Shown here one piece after another: positions 21,360 through 31,493 of a stretch of DNA of 64,000 nucleotides; position 1 is the stretch's first letter, and each line of letters opens with the position of its first letter. The position numbers and the translations under genes were made by a program. The DNA comes from Blastocystis hominis (Eukaryota > Sar > Bigyra > Opalinata > Blastocystidae), in contig NW_013171824.1 of the NCBI RefSeq assembly GCF_000151665.1, positions 334,697-398,696 of the forward strand, in the 5' to 3' direction. The notes beneath the pieces are model-generated. The model ran no database searches. It was not told the DNA's origin and was given only the letters and a program-made list of their open reading frames with translations.

Positions 21360-22509
21360 AACAAAAAGAAAAGAACAATGCATTATAAACATTCGCGGCA
21401 GCTTTCCATCCACCTCCTAGAGTGTTACCAACAGCATTTACCAAAGTGTTAACCTTTTTCGAAGATAAGAAAGCAGATACGCGTTTCCACACCGATCCAA
21501 AGTCATTAACAGACGCAGGATAGATGGAAGTCATTCCGGAGTTAATCTGAGACGCGAGTATAATGGCACTCATATCAAGATAAGATTTATGAGTTTCCAG
21601 AACGGAATAACCACTCTGGTAAGTGTAATGGCATTGATAACCAGCATACACGCGGAAGAGCAAAGATTGCGCAGCGTTCATGGAATCAACGGCCAAGCAA
21701 ACCCAATTAAGATTGCAAGACCAATTGATAGCCAAGTTACTGGGATTCGCATTAAAGCGATCTAGGAAGGAGTACACATCATTTTGAGTTATCTTAACCT
21801 GTCCATAACCACTAATATCCTCCAAAGAGACTCCATCATAGGTAACATACTCCGAACGCGTACCGGTATACTTTTGTACCAAATAGCATCCTACGGGTAG
21901 AGCATAGGTAACAGTACTTTGCGAAGCATTCGAAATGTTATCAGGGCCAACAGGTAAAGCAGAAGTTTTCCACAGACGCGTAATAGAACTATCAGTACCT
22001 GAGGAATCATTGGCCACATCTTCAGAGGGGATTACAACAGACGCCGCAACGAGAGAGCCTTCATTATTGTACTGATTTCCTGTGTAATGACCGGTACAAC
22101 CTTTGTACATACAGCGCAATTCCGAGATTCCAACTTCACCAGCCGATATAAAAGCCATGATGTTAGCATCCGGAACCAGAACAGCACGCATCTTCCTAAT
22201 AGCAGTCGTACTGGACATAAAATAGAACCAGGAAACAACCATAACGGGATACTCAGGAAAGGGTGTCAAATAAACAGAAAAATCGAGATTGTCAGGTACA
22301 TCACCAGCATAATCAGGCGACACGAAAAAATCCCTATCAATTGTAAAATTAAAGTTAGCCTGCAGACAGATAGAAGGTGTATTATCCTCATCAGGAATAC
22401 ATTCACAACTACCATGTGCAGGATCAATATAAGAAGCCAGCCAGCGAGCACCATCATAGGAACCACACTGCTGAACAATACCACTATTTAGCCAATTAGA
22501 AAGCGACAT
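21358..22509 (-). CDS. Putative jelly-roll capsid protein of the CRESS-like element
   Basis: 383 residues, rich in beta-prone text and Cys, without a basic N-terminus. Segments such as ISAGEVGISELRCMYKG, YNNEGSLVAASV and ALPVGCYLVQKYTG resemble strands of nodavirus/tombusvirus-type S-domain capsids. The C-terminus (VWKRVSAFLSSKKVNTLV...GGWKAAANVYNALF) could form amphipathic helices like nodaviral gamma peptides. Its position opposite Rep fits the ambisense layout of CRESS viruses with RNA-virus-derived capsids. I recognise no strict motif, so the assignment needs a profile or structure search. It shares a 90 bp divergent promoter region with the plus-strand genes. Confidence 0.5.
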   Translation of the reverse strand: MSLSNWLNSGIVQQCGSYDGARWLASYIDPAHGSCECIPDEDNTPSICLQANFNFTIDRDFFVSPDYAGDVPDNLDFSVYLTPFPEYPVMVVSWFYFMSSTTAIRKMRAVLVPDANIMAFISAGEVGISELRCMYKGCTGHYTGNQYNNEGSLVAASVVIPSEDVANDSSGTDSSITRLWKTSALPVGPDNISNASQSTVTYALPVGCYLVQKYTGTRSEYVTYDGVSLEDISGYGQVKITQNDVYSFLDRFNANPSNLAINWSCNLNWVCLAVDSMNAAQSLLFRVYAGYQCHYTYQSGYSVLETHKSYLDMSAIILASQINSGMTSIYPASVNDFGSVWKRVSAFLSSKKVNTLVNAVGNTLGGGWKAAANVYNALFFSFC

Positions 22510-22599
22510 TAAAAAAAATTATGACATTCAGCGAAACACAATTACTGACTCGAGTCCGACAAGTCCGACAAGTCTACCTAGGAAATTCATAAAATTTTA
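22510..22599. promoter_or_regulatory. Divergent promoter region with AAGTC-type repeats
   Basis: Between the capsid-like gene and the plus-strand genes the core GACTCGAGTCCGACAAGTCC is followed by another GACAAGTC. The same AAGTC/GAGTC words recur near 25075-25230, suggesting Rep-binding iterons or operator sites. Confidence 0.45.
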
Positions 22600-22959
22600 A
22601 TGTTTGAAAGATATAAATTTCAATGGTTATCAGACGACGACGAAAACGATATGGACGGTCCTACTCCAACAAACAGCGATACCGAAGAGGAAGAAAATAC
22701 TCAAGAAGAAGATTTTCTAAAAAGTATAGAACTCGGATGTATCTTGGAGCAGGTAAAAAATATTCCAAAAGATCCAAATACGCGGGAGGAATATCGAAAG
22801 TACTTAGACGACGTCGAGGATCTCGTAAGATTTTTAAAACGGGTGATTTGGCGAAATACAAAGGTGTCCAAACTTGGGTTAAGGAGAGGGAAAACAGTCT
22901 GCACACGGGAGAAACACCAAACAACCAAGACTCAAGCATCTTCTACAACACAACACTAA
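22600..22959 (+). CDS. Acidic small protein overlapping the Arg-rich gene
   Basis: 119 residues in frame +1 relative to the Arg-rich gene that starts 23 nt later. It has an acidic first half (SDDDENDMD, DTEEEENTQEEDF) and a helical middle (LEQVKNIPKDPNTREEYRKYL). The start ATG follows the divergent promoter directly. A purine-rich sequence can produce such a pair by chance, so it may be a shadow. Its earlier start and plausible helical text argue for a real overlapping gene. Confidence 0.4.
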   Translation: MFERYKFQWLSDDDENDMDGPTPTNSDTEEEENTQEEDFLKSIELGCILEQVKNIPKDPNTREEYRKYLDDVEDLVRFLKRVIWRNTKVSKLGLRRGKTVCTREKHQTTKTQASSTTQH

Positions 22960-23462
22960 CTGCATGCAAAATAATGATGAGATTGTTATGGAAGGAGGCC
23001 AAATTTGTATACCTATTCAGAAACAGAGTTCGTCTACTACCAAAGATATACGAATTAGCATCAAATAACAGAGGTCAATTATACAACGGCACAGGAATGA
23101 CGGTGGAAAACGCACAAAACGAAACGGAAAGAACCTCAATAACATTAAACGAAAAGACAATACCTAATGAAAGATGGAAGGAATTAAAAATGATGGTAAG
23201 AATGATGCGAAAAATCAACCCACAAAATAACGAGTGGATGGAAGTAGTCAAGGATCAAAAAAGTGCACTACAACTAGCAGTATTATTTACCACAGCAAAT
23301 CTTGGTATACAAAGAATGGACAACTTCCTACGTGCAGTATTTAGCGGAAATTATATGCAGGTAGCAGGCAATGTACTACTCGCATTAGTCAGCATAACGA
23401 AGCAAGTCGCCGACGAGTACAACATCATCCCTATAATAAGTATAAATTACGTAAATGCATAA
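22623..23462 (+). CDS. Arg-rich N-terminal virion-like protein of the CRESS-like element
   Basis: 279 residues. Residues 4-63 are dense in Arg, Lys and Tyr (VIRRRRKRYGRSYSNKQRY, GRKYSRRRFSKKYRTR), like the DNA-binding arms of CRESS capsids. The rest is mostly helical with a hydrophobic stretch near 250 (AGNVLLALVSITKQVADEYN). It could be a second structural protein or a nucleoprotein. I do not recognise the family. It ends ATGCATAA, which overlaps the start of the next gene by 8 bp. Confidence 0.7.
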   Translation: MVIRRRRKRYGRSYSNKQRYRRGRKYSRRRFSKKYRTRMYLGAGKKYSKRSKYAGGISKVLRRRRGSRKIFKTGDLAKYKGVQTWVKERENSLHTGETPNNQDSSIFYNTTLTACKIMMRLLWKEAKFVYLFRNRVRLLPKIYELASNNRGQLYNGTGMTVENAQNETERTSITLNEKTIPNERWKELKMMVRMMRKINPQNNEWMEVVKDQKSALQLAVLFTTANLGIQRMDNFLRAVFSGNYMQVAGNVLLALVSITKQVADEYNIIPIISINYVNA

Positions 23463-25056
23463 GTACTTAGCAATGTTTAAGCAAACACTCAAAGAAATTT
23501 ACAATGATCTTGGAGATGATGGTTTTGACGGAAACATAGATGAATACGTGCTACGAGAGTTAATGAAAAGAAATAAACCTCGACCAGGGATAATTACAGC
23601 AGCAGAGGCACCTGCACCACCAGAGGCACCTGCACCAATGGACCCAATGGACATGGAACCACCAGAAGATAAAAAATATGAGGAATACATGAAATGGGAA
23701 GAAGTAGAAAAAATAACACGTAAACCAGGAAGACCAAAGACAAGATTAGCCATTCCGGTACCACGAGGTACGTCGGAAGTAACAAAGAAGAAACTAATAG
23801 ATTACAAGGAACGACTATCAACAACCGTGAAACAAATGAGAGCACTAAGAGAACAAGTAATACAACTTGAACAAGAAAAAGTGCGAACCGCGCAACAAGC
23901 AATGGATGTAAAAACAGCGTTACACCAACTAAACCATCAGTTTGAAGCAGAAAGACGAAATTGGGACAATACACTACAGCAATATGAATCAAAACTAGCG
24001 GACGTGCTGAACAGAGAGAGTTATTATAAAACTGAATTACGGATAAATGAAAAACAATACAGAGAAGATAAACAATTCTGGACACAAGCAGAAACGAATT
24101 ACAGAAATGAAATCGGACACCTACAAGCTGCAGTAGCAAATCAAAGAGATAAATTCCTAACCGCATATCAAGAGCAATGGGCAACCATATCAGGACTCCA
24201 ATGGCGATTAAACCAACAAGACAGCTACATAGAACAACTAGACAATCACTACAGAAGATTAATACAGGATGAGAGACAACAAACAGAACAACAGTTACAA
24301 ATGGAACAACAACAGTCAAGATCACATATATTAACACAAGAGCAACAAATAAATAATCTAAATAATCTAATTCAACAACAAGTAAATCAATTAAACGAAC
24401 AAGACAGAATATTAAATGAGCAGCAAGCAGAACTAACTGCAACAAGAAACGAAGTACGCTACCTACATGAAGAAATGACACAAGCTACAAGTGCCTTAGA
24501 AGAAATGGGACAAAGCAGTACGACACAAGAAGGAGGCACCTTTATGAGAGGAAACTGGCTGGATATAGCAGGATACCGAAATCCCATAGGAAATATGCAA
24601 CAAATACTTTGGGATAATGCAACATTAACTGAACATGGAAAACATTACGCAGATCAATTACTGGAAAATTCATATTGGGTTAACTGGGTAAAAAGCAATA
24701 AACTAGACCAATTAGCCCTACAGCATGGATTAATAAAAAGAGGTGGAGGAGGATTCATAAGTTACAAAAGACACGACGACAGACCAGATATAATAAGCGG
24801 AAGAACGGCTTACAACACAATAATGCAATTCCGAGACTTAACACTAATTACTATAAATGCAACAGAAAAAGTAAAAAATGGACAAGCACTTGAAAATTAC
24901 GAAATAAAAGCGCTACAAAAAGCAGGTAATATATGGGCAGCTGAACGACAATACTATGACGACGATCCAAAACTACTAAGAGATCTCAAGACAGCATATG
25001 ACAACTACTTAATGACTATAAAAGCTTTAGAAGATGAAAGACGAGCCTTAATGTAA
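23455..25056 (+). CDS. Coiled-coil protein with AT-hook-like motif
   Basis: 533 residues. A Pro/Met-rich region (~45-75) is followed by KPGRPKTR near 93, an AT-hook-like DNA-binding tripeptide context. A long Gln/Glu coiled coil (~110-355) and a globular C-terminal part (WLDIAGYRNPIGNMQQ, then YKRHDDRPDIISGRTAYNTI) follow. It overlaps the preceding gene by 8 bp, so translation may be coupled. A structural or DNA-packaging role is possible. No family recognised. TTTGTTTGTA directly after the TAA is close to the host poly(A) motif. Confidence 0.7.
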   Translation: MHKYLAMFKQTLKEIYNDLGDDGFDGNIDEYVLRELMKRNKPRPGIITAAEAPAPPEAPAPMDPMDMEPPEDKKYEEYMKWEEVEKITRKPGRPKTRLAIPVPRGTSEVTKKKLIDYKERLSTTVKQMRALREQVIQLEQEKVRTAQQAMDVKTALHQLNHQFEAERRNWDNTLQQYESKLADVLNRESYYKTELRINEKQYREDKQFWTQAETNYRNEIGHLQAAVANQRDKFLTAYQEQWATISGLQWRLNQQDSYIEQLDNHYRRLIQDERQQTEQQLQMEQQQSRSHILTQEQQINNLNNLIQQQVNQLNEQDRILNEQQAELTATRNEVRYLHEEMTQATSALEEMGQSSTTQEGGTFMRGNWLDIAGYRNPIGNMQQILWDNATLTEHGKHYADQLLENSYWVNWVKSNKLDQLALQHGLIKRGGGGFISYKRHDDRPDIISGRTAYNTIMQFRDLTLITINATEKVKNGQALENYEIKALQKAGNIWAAERQYYDDDPKLLRDLKTAYDNYLMTIKALEDERRALM

Positions 25057-25069
25057 TTTGTTTGTAAAA

Positions 25070-25160
25070 AACACAAGTCCAAGTCTAAGAATAAATCCTA
25101 CAAGTACAAGTCCGAGTCTAAGTCAAGTCTAGTGGTAGACTTGATTCTAAAAGAGTATAT
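25070..25160 (+). promoter_or_regulatory. CAAGTC iteron cluster beside the T-shaped palindrome
   Basis: At least six words of the type AAGTC(C/T) occur in 70 bp (ACAAGTCCAAGTCTAAG, TACAAGTCCGAGTCTAAGTC). A small hairpin CAAGTCTA-GTGG-TAGACTTG follows. Rep proteins of CRESS viruses bind such iterons next to the origin. The same word sits on both inner ends of the palindrome arms. Confidence 0.55.
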
Positions 25161-25161
25161 A

Positions 25162-25254
25162 TTATGATTCATTTATATACTATTATCAAGTCTGGTGCTT
25201 CGCACCGTCACACGTAGTGTGACTCGACTTGATAATAGTATAAATGAATCATAA
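25162..25254. repeat. T-shaped (cruciform) palindrome, candidate origin or terminus
   Basis: Outer arms 25162-25192 and 25226-25254 pair over ~29 bp (one 2-nt bulge). At the tip lie two small perfect hairpins: GGTGC-TTC-GCACC at 25194-25206 and GTCACAC-GTA-GTGTGAC at 25207-25223. Folded, this gives a T shape like parvovirus terminal hairpins. The tip has the same two-hairpin, three-base-loop design as the Polinton's double hairpins. Confidence 0.9.
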
Positions 25255-25261
25255 CAAATAA

Positions 25262-25568
25262 AAATAAACAAACAAACAATTCATTAACCTGCAGGAGATC
25301 TTGAGCGGGCCGTTGACCGCCTGTTACGTCCGTACCTTCCACCCTTTTACTTCTTCCCAGTAGCCCACCTCCGGGATCTGCTTGCTATCCCTTTATGCCA
25401 CATACTATATAGAGTGAGCCATTGGTAGAAAGTGCTTTGCAAGAATCTTGCTAGTTACTCACAAACGACCAACTCACCTTCCTCACCAAAAGATATTCCA
25501 CTACCAATACACGGTTCCTGGATATTATCACAATCCTTCCTTCATTCCGTCCTGTGTTTAGAATCGAA
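25262..25568 (-). other. LINE copy 1 3' untranslated region and TGTT tail
   Basis: Ends in GCTCAAGATCTCCTGCAGGT followed by TTGTTTGTTTGTTTATTTTT on the minus strand, repeated in copy 3. The tail contains overlapping host poly(A) octamers instead of poly(A). Confidence 0.75.
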
Positions 25569-26416
25569 TCATCCTTCCTTTCTTCCTTCCCAAGGTTCTC
25601 CCAACCATGATTCTCCCCAGACGAGATACACAAAGTAAGAACCAATTCCATGTCCTCTCTTGTAGTAGTCGTAGACGCTTTCGGTTCGACGGGTCCAAGA
25701 CAGTCCTCCTACTGTCAGTCCATCTTCATCTTGTCCTTGTTCCAGTCTTGTCCTTGTTCCAATCTTGTCCTTGTCCGAAGTCTTGTCCGCAGATAAATCC
25801 TTGTCCTTGTCTGAGCACTTGGCCGCCATCTTGAAAAACTCGTCGATTCCAGACTGTCTATTCTTCTTCCTACCCGGTACCTGTGGCAAAGAGGTCACCT
25901 TAACCGGCGCCGAAAAGCTAGTTGGTGGGTGTGATAGCGACACAACTAACCAACTTTTCCCTCTCAGGTACGCCCCCAGGCGTCGAAACTCTCCCGCTCT
26001 CTACTTGATCTCCCCTTGCAGGTCCAACACTAAGATCCGACTTTGTCCCTCCGCGTCTCGGACTTGTGTCCTTCTCTAGTGCTCGTGTCAACCTACTAGC
26101 TGCCTCTGAGTCGTTCGGACTATCGGGCAGAGGTAGAGCATCCCTCTTCACAGACTTCTTCTTCACTCCCTGTACTTCTGCTTTGTGGGTCGACACATTA
26201 TCCAATCCGAGAACCATCCGGATCAGAGAAAGGATCCACGTCACGCTCCTCGCCCAACGTGAGCCTCTCCCTGATCCTCCGGACCAAAGCCAATCTTTCT
26301 TTCATATATCTCCGGCATTTGAAGAGGAAGTGCTCTAGAGTCTCCCTCTCGCACTCTCCGCAGCAAGGACACTTACACCCTTCTGGCCCCTCTAGCTTAG
26401 GGTAGCGCGTCTCCAC
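25569..26416 (-). pseudogene. LINE copy 1, C-terminal knuckle and 3' frames
   Basis: Beyond the premature TGA the reverse-transcriptase frame continues with CPCCGECERETLEHFLFKC, a CCHC-like knuckle. A second frame (VLGLDNVSTHKAEVQGVKKK) and a third with RQSGIDEFFK follow. RQSGIDEFFK is a canonical PCNA-interacting peptide (Q-x-x-I-x-x-F-F). The third frame then jumps over ~540 bp present in copy 2, straight to YFVYLVWGESW, so its end is scrambled. Confidence 0.7.
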
Positions 26417-26422
26417 ACAACA

Positions 26423-29149
26423 TCAGCTCCCACAGCGCATTTCTAGGATTACCTGACACCCTCTCGCCAACTCCGGATGCCTGAACCACAAGTCCAGGTA
26501 GCGCCGGTTGATGGCTCGTCCTCTTGTCAAGTACGTCCTCAGAAACTGCGCATCGCTCTCCTGCAGCTGGCGTATCCAAAGGCGTGGAATCATCCTCCGT
26601 ACCAGATCTCTGGCCGAAAAAGGATTTCCGTTTCGTGGCTCTCCACCCCACATCTCGAATGCCATCTGGACATGGCACTTCCGCCTCTCATCTAGCCACC
26701 GCGCCGGAACCTCCTTACCGCATGCCAGGTGATCATCGATGATCCCTCTACCTACCGTCTGCAGCACTTCCTGTGCTATCCTCTCCGTCGTCTTCAGGTA
26801 GGTGTTCTTCGTTGACCACCATTCCAGCCTACTATCTATGAGATCGCCCAACGTGCGACTCAACCACCTCCCCTTCCACATGCATCGCAATCGCTTTGAC
26901 ACCAGAATAGGATACACCGGAGGCATATCCAACTCCAGTTCCAACGATGGAATGCATGTGGAAAACTTCCCGGTGGCTTGTAGGATGTAATTGAGACCTT
27001 TGTTTAGCACATTTTGTACCTTCTGTGCCTCATCCTTGTTTCCGCCCCATACTTCTGCTCCATAGAGCCCAGAGGTCAGCACAACACTCTGAAGTACTTT
27101 GACTCTTAACTGTGCCGGAATTCTGTAGTTGCATAGGAATCGCTTTTGGCTACCTAGGAGCATCTCCATCCTCCCAATTCTCGCATCCCTCATCTCCGTC
27201 CTGTCCAGTTTGGGGGTGATCTTCACTCCTAAGTATGTATATTCCTCAACTACCGCTATCGGTTCTCCTTGGAGAATCCATTCTCTTCCTTCATAGTTTG
27301 CGTTCTTCTCGGCAGTACCAAATAGCATCACACCACATTTGGCATGCCCCACAGACATCTCCCATGTATTCGCCCACTCCGAGACATGATCCAGCAACTT
27401 CTGCAATCTGTCTGCCGTCCTCGCAAATACCACGATGTCATCCGCAAACATCAAACCCTCAACCTTGGGTTCCCAAGAGAATAGTCTCTTCTTCGGTTTA
27501 GGGAGGATATCGTTAATGAAGATCGAGAACAATATCGGAGATAGTGGACAGCCTTGACGTAGACCTCTCTCTAAGGGTACTTTCGGGGATCGCAATTGAC
27601 CCACTCGTACGCTTATGTAAGATCGGTCATACAGGGTTCGGATAAAATTGTACGTTTTACCCAATATCCCGTAAGCTCGTAACTTATACAACAGTGCTTC
27701 ATGGGGGACCGTATCGTACGCCTTCTTAAAATCGATAAAGCATGCAAAAGCCTGCAACTCGTCTTCCGGCAGCCTTATCCGATTTTTCACCGCTCGCGCT
27801 TCGATAGTCCATCGTTGTATAATCTCGATCAAAGCTCCGACCTGCCCTACACACTCCTGTTCTGGACGGAAACCCGCCTGGGCATCCGACAGGAAGTGCT
27901 CCTTCTCAAAGACGGAGCTGATACGACAAGCTATCACTGCCGCCACGATCTTCACGCACACAGGCATCAAACTGATACCTCTGTAATTGTTCATGTCCGT
28001 CAAATCTCCCTTTTTCGGTACCGAAACTACCGTAGAAGTCATCAAGTCCTCTGGTATGTTCCCATGGAAGATGGCATTCAGTACTCTCAGCAATATGTAC
28101 GCTAATCCTCGATCCCCTCGAGGCCACTTATTTCGCGTTATTGCCTTGTATACTTCTCCTGGAATACCATCTATACCCGAGGCCTTCCCGTTTGCCATCG
28201 TCTTCACTACTTCTCGAACCTCCTTCCAAGATATGTCCTTGTTCCAGTACTCTTCGCTCCCGCACATACCCTGGTTTTGAGGCTTGTTCACCTCAAACTT
28301 CTCCCAGTATCCGAGATCCTTGCTATGGCCATTTCCCTTTGACCCTAGCTTCCTGTAGTGTTCAGCCCACAAATCAGCCACTTCGTGCTCATCGGTACAC
28401 AGCCTACCACTTGCAGGATCCTTTATCACCATCGCCTTCCTGCTCTTCTCCTCGTTCAGCTGTTTCCCTATCCATTGCCACAGTCTGCGGCTATCATTCC
28501 GGAGTTGGGATTCTATACCGCTATGAATCGCACGTATCTTCTCTTCTTCCTTGTACTGCTTTATGGCTCTCTGGCACTTCTTCATCAGGGCTCTCTCTTC
28601 CTGCGATAGTTCCTCTCCTCTGTGTCTCTTCTTCAGTAAATTCCGTCTCTTCTCCGCCAATCTCTTTATCTTCCTCGGAAACGGCTTCTTTACTCTTTTA
28701 CCAGGTTTGGGCGCTCGGACCATTCCTTTCTGCTCCAGCGAGTCTTTCAATTCCACTAGGAATCGAGACACAGCCTCGCTACTCTCGCCCTCTATCAACC
28801 CCTGGTACCGGCTGATGTCAAACTTGGAGTCATCCAAATCATCCTCCAAGCGTCGGAGTACTGCAAATCGGTTCACACTTTTGTACACCGGACCTGAAGT
28901 CTTCTGCACAAAACTCAGAGTTGCAGATAATCCATTATGATCTGAGATTTTCGAATCCACTACCGAGACTTGGCTACACTTTGCTTTCCCTCCAATCGAA
29001 TGTAGAATGTAGTCGATAACGCTTGTACTCCTTCCTCTCTTGAAGGTTACTTCTCCTCTCCCCATTGGAGCTACCTCCACGGGAATCTGCTGGCCTCGAA
29101 TCCAGTTCTTCACCTCCGAGGGAGTCATGTTGAAGTCTCCCATTACCAC
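26423..29149 (-). pseudogene. LINE copy 1: endonuclease C-terminal half plus reverse transcriptase
   Basis: 908 codons open. It begins with MGDFNMTP and ends the APE domain with SDHNGLSATLSF (the catalytic SDH). A basic linker follows, then the full RT: VPKKGDLTDMNNYRGISLM, DAQAGFRPEQ, FIDFKKAYDTVPH, RGLRQGCPLSPILF and the catalytic FADDIVVFA. The thumb and connection regions lead to a TGA replacing a Trp codon found in copy 2. Target-primed reverse transcription in the nucleus is the known role of such proteins. This copy is disabled by the upstream frameshift and this stop. Confidence 0.9.
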
Positions 29150-31458
29150 TAACTAAATTCACATTCTTCCTATCTCCCGCGTAACCCATTATCTTCTTCT
29201 TCAGATCTTCTATCACCACTTCCTTCTTCCCCTCAGCATTCGCTGTAGGGATGTACACGTTGCAGATCACAAGCTTCTTCTCGCCTCGGCCACACCGAAT
29301 CCAGATCATATTCTCTGTGATCTCGAGCACCTCGGGAAACATGTCTCTCTGAACGATCGTCGCTATTCCCAGGTTTCCTTTCGCCAGCTTCTTCGGCCGG
29401 TGTTCGAAAACCACACAGCCCGGAACTTTCCAAACTTCATCACGTTCCGTCCGTTTCGTCTCCTGTAGCGCCAATACGTTCGCACCCACCTCATTCATGT
29501 AGTTCAGGATTTCGATCTTCTTCTTCTTCTTCACTGTCCCTACATTATGGGTTGCCACGCCGTACACTAGTCTCCTGTCAAATTGGTATTTCTTCCCCTT
29601 TGGTCGCCGGGGATTCTGGAGAAACACTCTCACTCGGAATCCCATATGGTTCCCAAGTACTGAGAAAGGGGTCACAAACTTATCGTTCGTGATTCCCTTC
29701 CCAGTCACTTTGAAGAAGCGCTCTTGGCCAATTTTGCGGAGAATTGTCACTCGGACGTCCTGCACTATCGATTCCAGTTCGCACACTTCCACCAACCGGT
29801 ATATCAACTTGTACACCAGTTTCACGTTGCCCTCTAGCAATCCATAGATTCTCAGGTGTTCGCCCTTTCTCGGTTCACACACTACTTCCTGCGTCGTATC
29901 CGAGTCTTTACGGCCTTCCTCGTTTCCTTTCTCTTCCTTCTTCGGTTTTCCTCTTCTACCTCGTCTCGACTTCTTCTTATTCTTCTTCTCTTCTTCCATC
30001 TCCGCTACCGTCTCCTTCGCCTTCTTAATGGCTGCCTCTAGATAGCGGTCGTCTTCCAGCGAGGTATTCTCTACCGATATCTCCTTCTTCTTCGCATCTT
30101 GCTCTTCCTTCACAGATATCTGCTTCTCTGATTCTTTGTCAGGCTCTTCCAAAAGTTCCTCTTTGCTCGGACCTTCGTTTCTTACCTCCCTCTCCCCTTC
30201 CACACATTCCTTCTGGGGAGGAACTACCAAACCATCTGCATCGATGTTTATCCGGTAAGACTCCACAAGTCCGCGGTCTTCCATAGACCAAACCTCAGGA
30301 CCTTCCGAACCTTCTCGCCATCTCTCAACCTCCTCCTTCTCCACATCACTCTCAGGTTCGCTTTCCTCTGCCTGCGGTAAGCACTTCCTCTCGGGCACTC
30401 GGACCATCATATCCTCGTCCCAACTTTGGCTTCGCCTGTGCCACTTCACGTCAGGTCTGTGTACTTCGTCTCCTCTGTTGTGCAATACTTTACTCTCTCC
30501 CTCTCTACCGAGGGTCTTCATCGTCATCTCTTCTTGCAAGGGTTTCTCCTCCTCCTCCTCCTCCTCACTCTCATCTCGATCCACCTGGACATTCACTTTC
30601 ACAGGTGTGACCACTCTGCAGTGTGAATTGAGGATAGTATCTCGTCTCGGTGAATGTTCTCGTGTTGAGGCGTTACTATAGTGAGATCTCTCACTCTCGG
30701 GGCTCGAGGATCTCCAGCCACCCAGAGGGCTGTTCTTCCTTTCCTCCACCTCAAGCCATCCATCAACACTATCCGTCACCGAGTTCTCCATCGTGGAGTC
30801 ACTCCAATATCCATTCTCGTTTTCATCCATCAAGACTTCCAGGTACTCTTCTTTCGGCCAATCCATGGGTGTCGTAGAAGGAGAGGACACTTCACTGCTA
30901 CTCTTCTCTTCCTCCTCCCTGTCCCAATTCTGCCTTCCTTCCTCTAAGTACCTCCTTGTCTCTTCCTCTTTAGGATATTCTTCGACCTCCCTTGCTTCGA
31001 TACTCTCCTCACTCCATATCCTTCCGGGATTCTCTTGCTCCTTTGTTTCCATGGGGTGTTCCTTGGGTCCCGCTAGACACGTCTTCTCTACCGGGATATG
31101 CCCCACTTCCGTTTCTTCTTCCTTGGACATAGGTTTGTCACTATTCGCATCACAGCTTTCTTCTATCGGGTCTGACGGTCTCACTGGCACCTCCATTCTC
31201 TCAAGCACCTGGGGCGACTCTGTCTTCTGGGGTCCATTGGGTCCCTTGGTTCCCTTCGGCTCCTGTAGCCGTACTGATTGAACCCTCTCTTCGGTCGTCC
31301 CTCGTGCTTCCTCTTGGTTCTTCTCTTCCTTTACGGTGCTATTGTCTCCCTTTCTCTCTGCCTGTGATTTCTTCTCCGATGCCTTCGCTTCTAGCTCAAC
31401 CTCCTTCCTTCTCGCCTCTTGCTTCTTTCTTCTTCTTCTTCTTCTTCTTCTTTCTTAG
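28974..31458 (-). pseudogene. LINE copy 1: acidic N-terminal region plus APE endonuclease N-terminal half
   Basis: An open frame of over 800 codons runs from about 31458 (no ATG until 31208). It has a long Glu/Ser/Lys-rich stretch, a lysine block (KKNKKKSRRGRRGKPKKEEK) and an RRM-like segment (LRIYGLLEGNVKLVYKLIYR). The APE domain starts at VYGVATHNVGTVKKKKKIEI, with ALQETKRTE (catalytic Glu) and NLGIATIVQR. It leaves the frame after KKLVICNVYIPTANA...KNVNLV. The next motif (MGDFN) is in another frame, so one indel near 29150 separates them. The upstream edge is a GAA microsatellite where frame slippage is likely. Confidence 0.85.
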
Positions 31459-31460
31459 CT
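31420..31460. repeat. TTC/GAA trinucleotide microsatellite in the LINE
   Basis: A run of TTCTTCTTC... encodes Glu repeats on the minus strand and coincides with a change of open frame. Copy 3 has a shorter run at 63633-63650. Confidence 0.85.
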
Positions 31461-31493
31461 TCCAGAATTGGTTTCAGCTTCTTGTACTCTTCT

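Larger units (their letters stand above)
19524..25254 (+). mobile_element. Endogenous CRESS-DNA-virus-like element
   Basis: A compact gene cluster with a full HUH-SF3 Rep, a minus-strand capsid candidate, two overlapping plus-strand genes (one Arg-rich) and a coiled-coil gene, closed by CAAGTC iterons and a T-shaped palindrome. No introns are seen. All main frames are open, so it is either recent or maintained. Size and a nodavirus-like capsid candidate recall Bacilladnaviridae, which infect diatoms (also stramenopiles). That link is inference. Confidence 0.8.

Noticed and set aside
23594-24481. 295-codon hydrophobic minus-strand ORF
   Set aside because: Antisense of a Gln/Glu coiled coil, which always reads Leu/Val-rich; no start context.
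28141-28815. Plus-strand Ser/Pro-rich ORFs opposite the LINE
   Set aside because: Antisense of the reverse transcriptase region.
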